The notes under the pieces: model-generated
Database searches by the model: none
Told to the model about the DNA's origin: nothing
What the model saw: the letters and a program-made list of their open reading frames with translations, nothing else
Shown: piece after piece, positions 5,457-5,835 of the stretch
Numbering within the stretch: position 1 is the stretch's first letter
Layout: each line of letters starts with the position of its first letter
Translations under genes and position numbers: made by a program
NCBI GenBank assembly: GCA_030618675.1
Contig: JAUXCV010000113.1
Span: 1-5,835, forward strand
Reading direction: 5' to 3'
Length of the DNA: 5,835 bases
Origin: Acidimicrobiia bacterium
GTDB lineage: Bacteria > Actinomycetota > Acidimicrobiia > Spongiisociales > UBA5794

Positions 5457-5835
5457 GAGAGCGGCTCCTGGTCTCGCGGGCGGGCGGTGGCGACGAAGTA
5501 GGCGCCGAATGCCAGGGCGGAGAGCACGTGCCACAGACCGTGGAACTGGAGCACGTCGCCGGGGTGGCACGTTGATGCTCCCGATCGGCCGAAGACGTCG
5601 AAGAGGATCGCACCGGCAAGAAGAGCGAGCGCCGCCACATACCAGCGGCCGTCGATCCCGCCGAGCCGGTGCATGAGGAGATCCGACACGACCAAGGCCA
5701 CTATGGAGACGGCGGCAAGGAGATTCGTCGACGTGGGAAAGAGGAGCAGGACGATCGCGATGGCCGAAGCCACTGATGCGAAGGCCCCCCAAGCCGGCCC
5801 CCGGCGCACCCCATACGCCGACGCCGGGTTCATGA
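5453..5835 (-). CDS. CREST/alkaline-ceramidase-like membrane hydrolase, C-terminal part
   Basis: At least 126 residues with about four membrane helices: 15-33, 38-57, 64-82 and 94-116 (numbered from the Met at 5833). The end carries the hallmark of ceramidase-like CREST hydrolases: Asp79 and Cys89 before QFHGLWHVLSAL, with His98 and His102 as the HxxxH zinc ligands. Family members have about seven helices with a further His/Asp pair near the N-terminus. That half is missing here, so the gene most likely continues beyond the right edge and Met 5833 is probably internal. CREST members hydrolyse amide bonds of ceramides or act as related lipid hydrolases or receptors; the substrate here is unknown. 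The TGA stop (5455-5453) overlaps the TTG start of the dehydratase. A PAQR/hemolysin III relative is the main alternative within the same superfamily. Confidence 0.72.
   Translation of the reverse strand, partial: MNPASAYGVRRGPAWGAFASVASAIAIVLLLFPTSTNLLAAVSIVALVVSDLLMHRLGGIDGRWYVAALALLAGAILFDVFGRSGASTCHPGDVLQFHGLWHVLSALAFGAYFVATARPRDQEPLS
5465..5469 (-). promoter_or_regulatory. Ribosome binding site inside the upstream gene, setting the TTG start
   Basis: The minus strand reads AGGAG, then 8 nt, then TTG at 5456. It lies within the last codons of the hydrolase gene, as expected for translational coupling across the TTGA overlap. Confidence 0.7.

Noticed and set aside
4483..5640. Long minus-strand open frame overlapping the dehydratase
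   Set aside because: Its product is Arg/Ser-rich low complexity without motifs, a typical shadow frame in high-GC DNA opposite the well-supported enzyme frame.
5457..5792. N-terminal extension of the dehydratase frame up to an ATG at 5792
   Set aside because: The extra 112 residues are Arg/Pro-rich, lie in an alternate frame of the hydrolase gene, and are outside the family fold; the TTG at 5456 has AGGAG at ideal spacing.

Overview
The window looks like chromosomal DNA from a high-GC bacterium, most likely an actinomycete-type organism (Actinomycetota). This is inferred from the G/C-rich third codon positions, GTG/TTG starts, a lipoprotein with a Thr-Thr-Glu-Ala-Pro linker, and purine-rich ribosome binding sites about 8 nt from starts. 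No rRNA, tRNA, insertion sequence, integrase or CRISPR array was recognised, so lineage cannot be fixed more closely.

Layout, left to right. (1) Positions 1-72 may hold the tail of an upstream gene; the frame is ambiguous. (2) A long plus-strand gene (177-2282) encodes an unrecognised membrane protein: an N-terminal PH/GRAM-like segment, three divergent copies of a ~115-135 residue domain I cannot name, and three C-terminal membrane helices of DUF4190-like character. (3) About 300 bp (2283-2598) has no convincing gene but several short GC hairpins. (4) A minus-strand pair follows: a zinc nucleoside deaminase of the GuaD/TadA/CMP-deaminase fold (3392-2919), then a small probable beta-rich protein (2832-2599). 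(5) A 246-bp divergent intergenic region carries a good -10 box and a repeated AAAATG motif. (6) A plus-strand lipoprotein (3639-4490) has eight TTxAPx repeats, a second membrane helix and a helical C-terminal domain. (7) Fifteen bp beyond it, convergently, ends a minus-strand operon: a CREST/alkaline-ceramidase-like membrane hydrolase (running off the right edge) translationally coupled by a 4-bp TTGA overlap to a PLP-dependent serine/threonine dehydratase or racemase (5456-4506).

The genes form at least three transcription units: the repeat-domain protein alone, the divergent deaminase/lipoprotein pair of units, and the hydrolase-dehydratase operon. Two have clear enzymatic identities (deaminase, dehydratase) and one has a partial identity (CREST hydrolase). 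The two envelope proteins have no recognisable function. The most novel object is the triple-repeat membrane protein. I see no sign of a defence island or mobile element.
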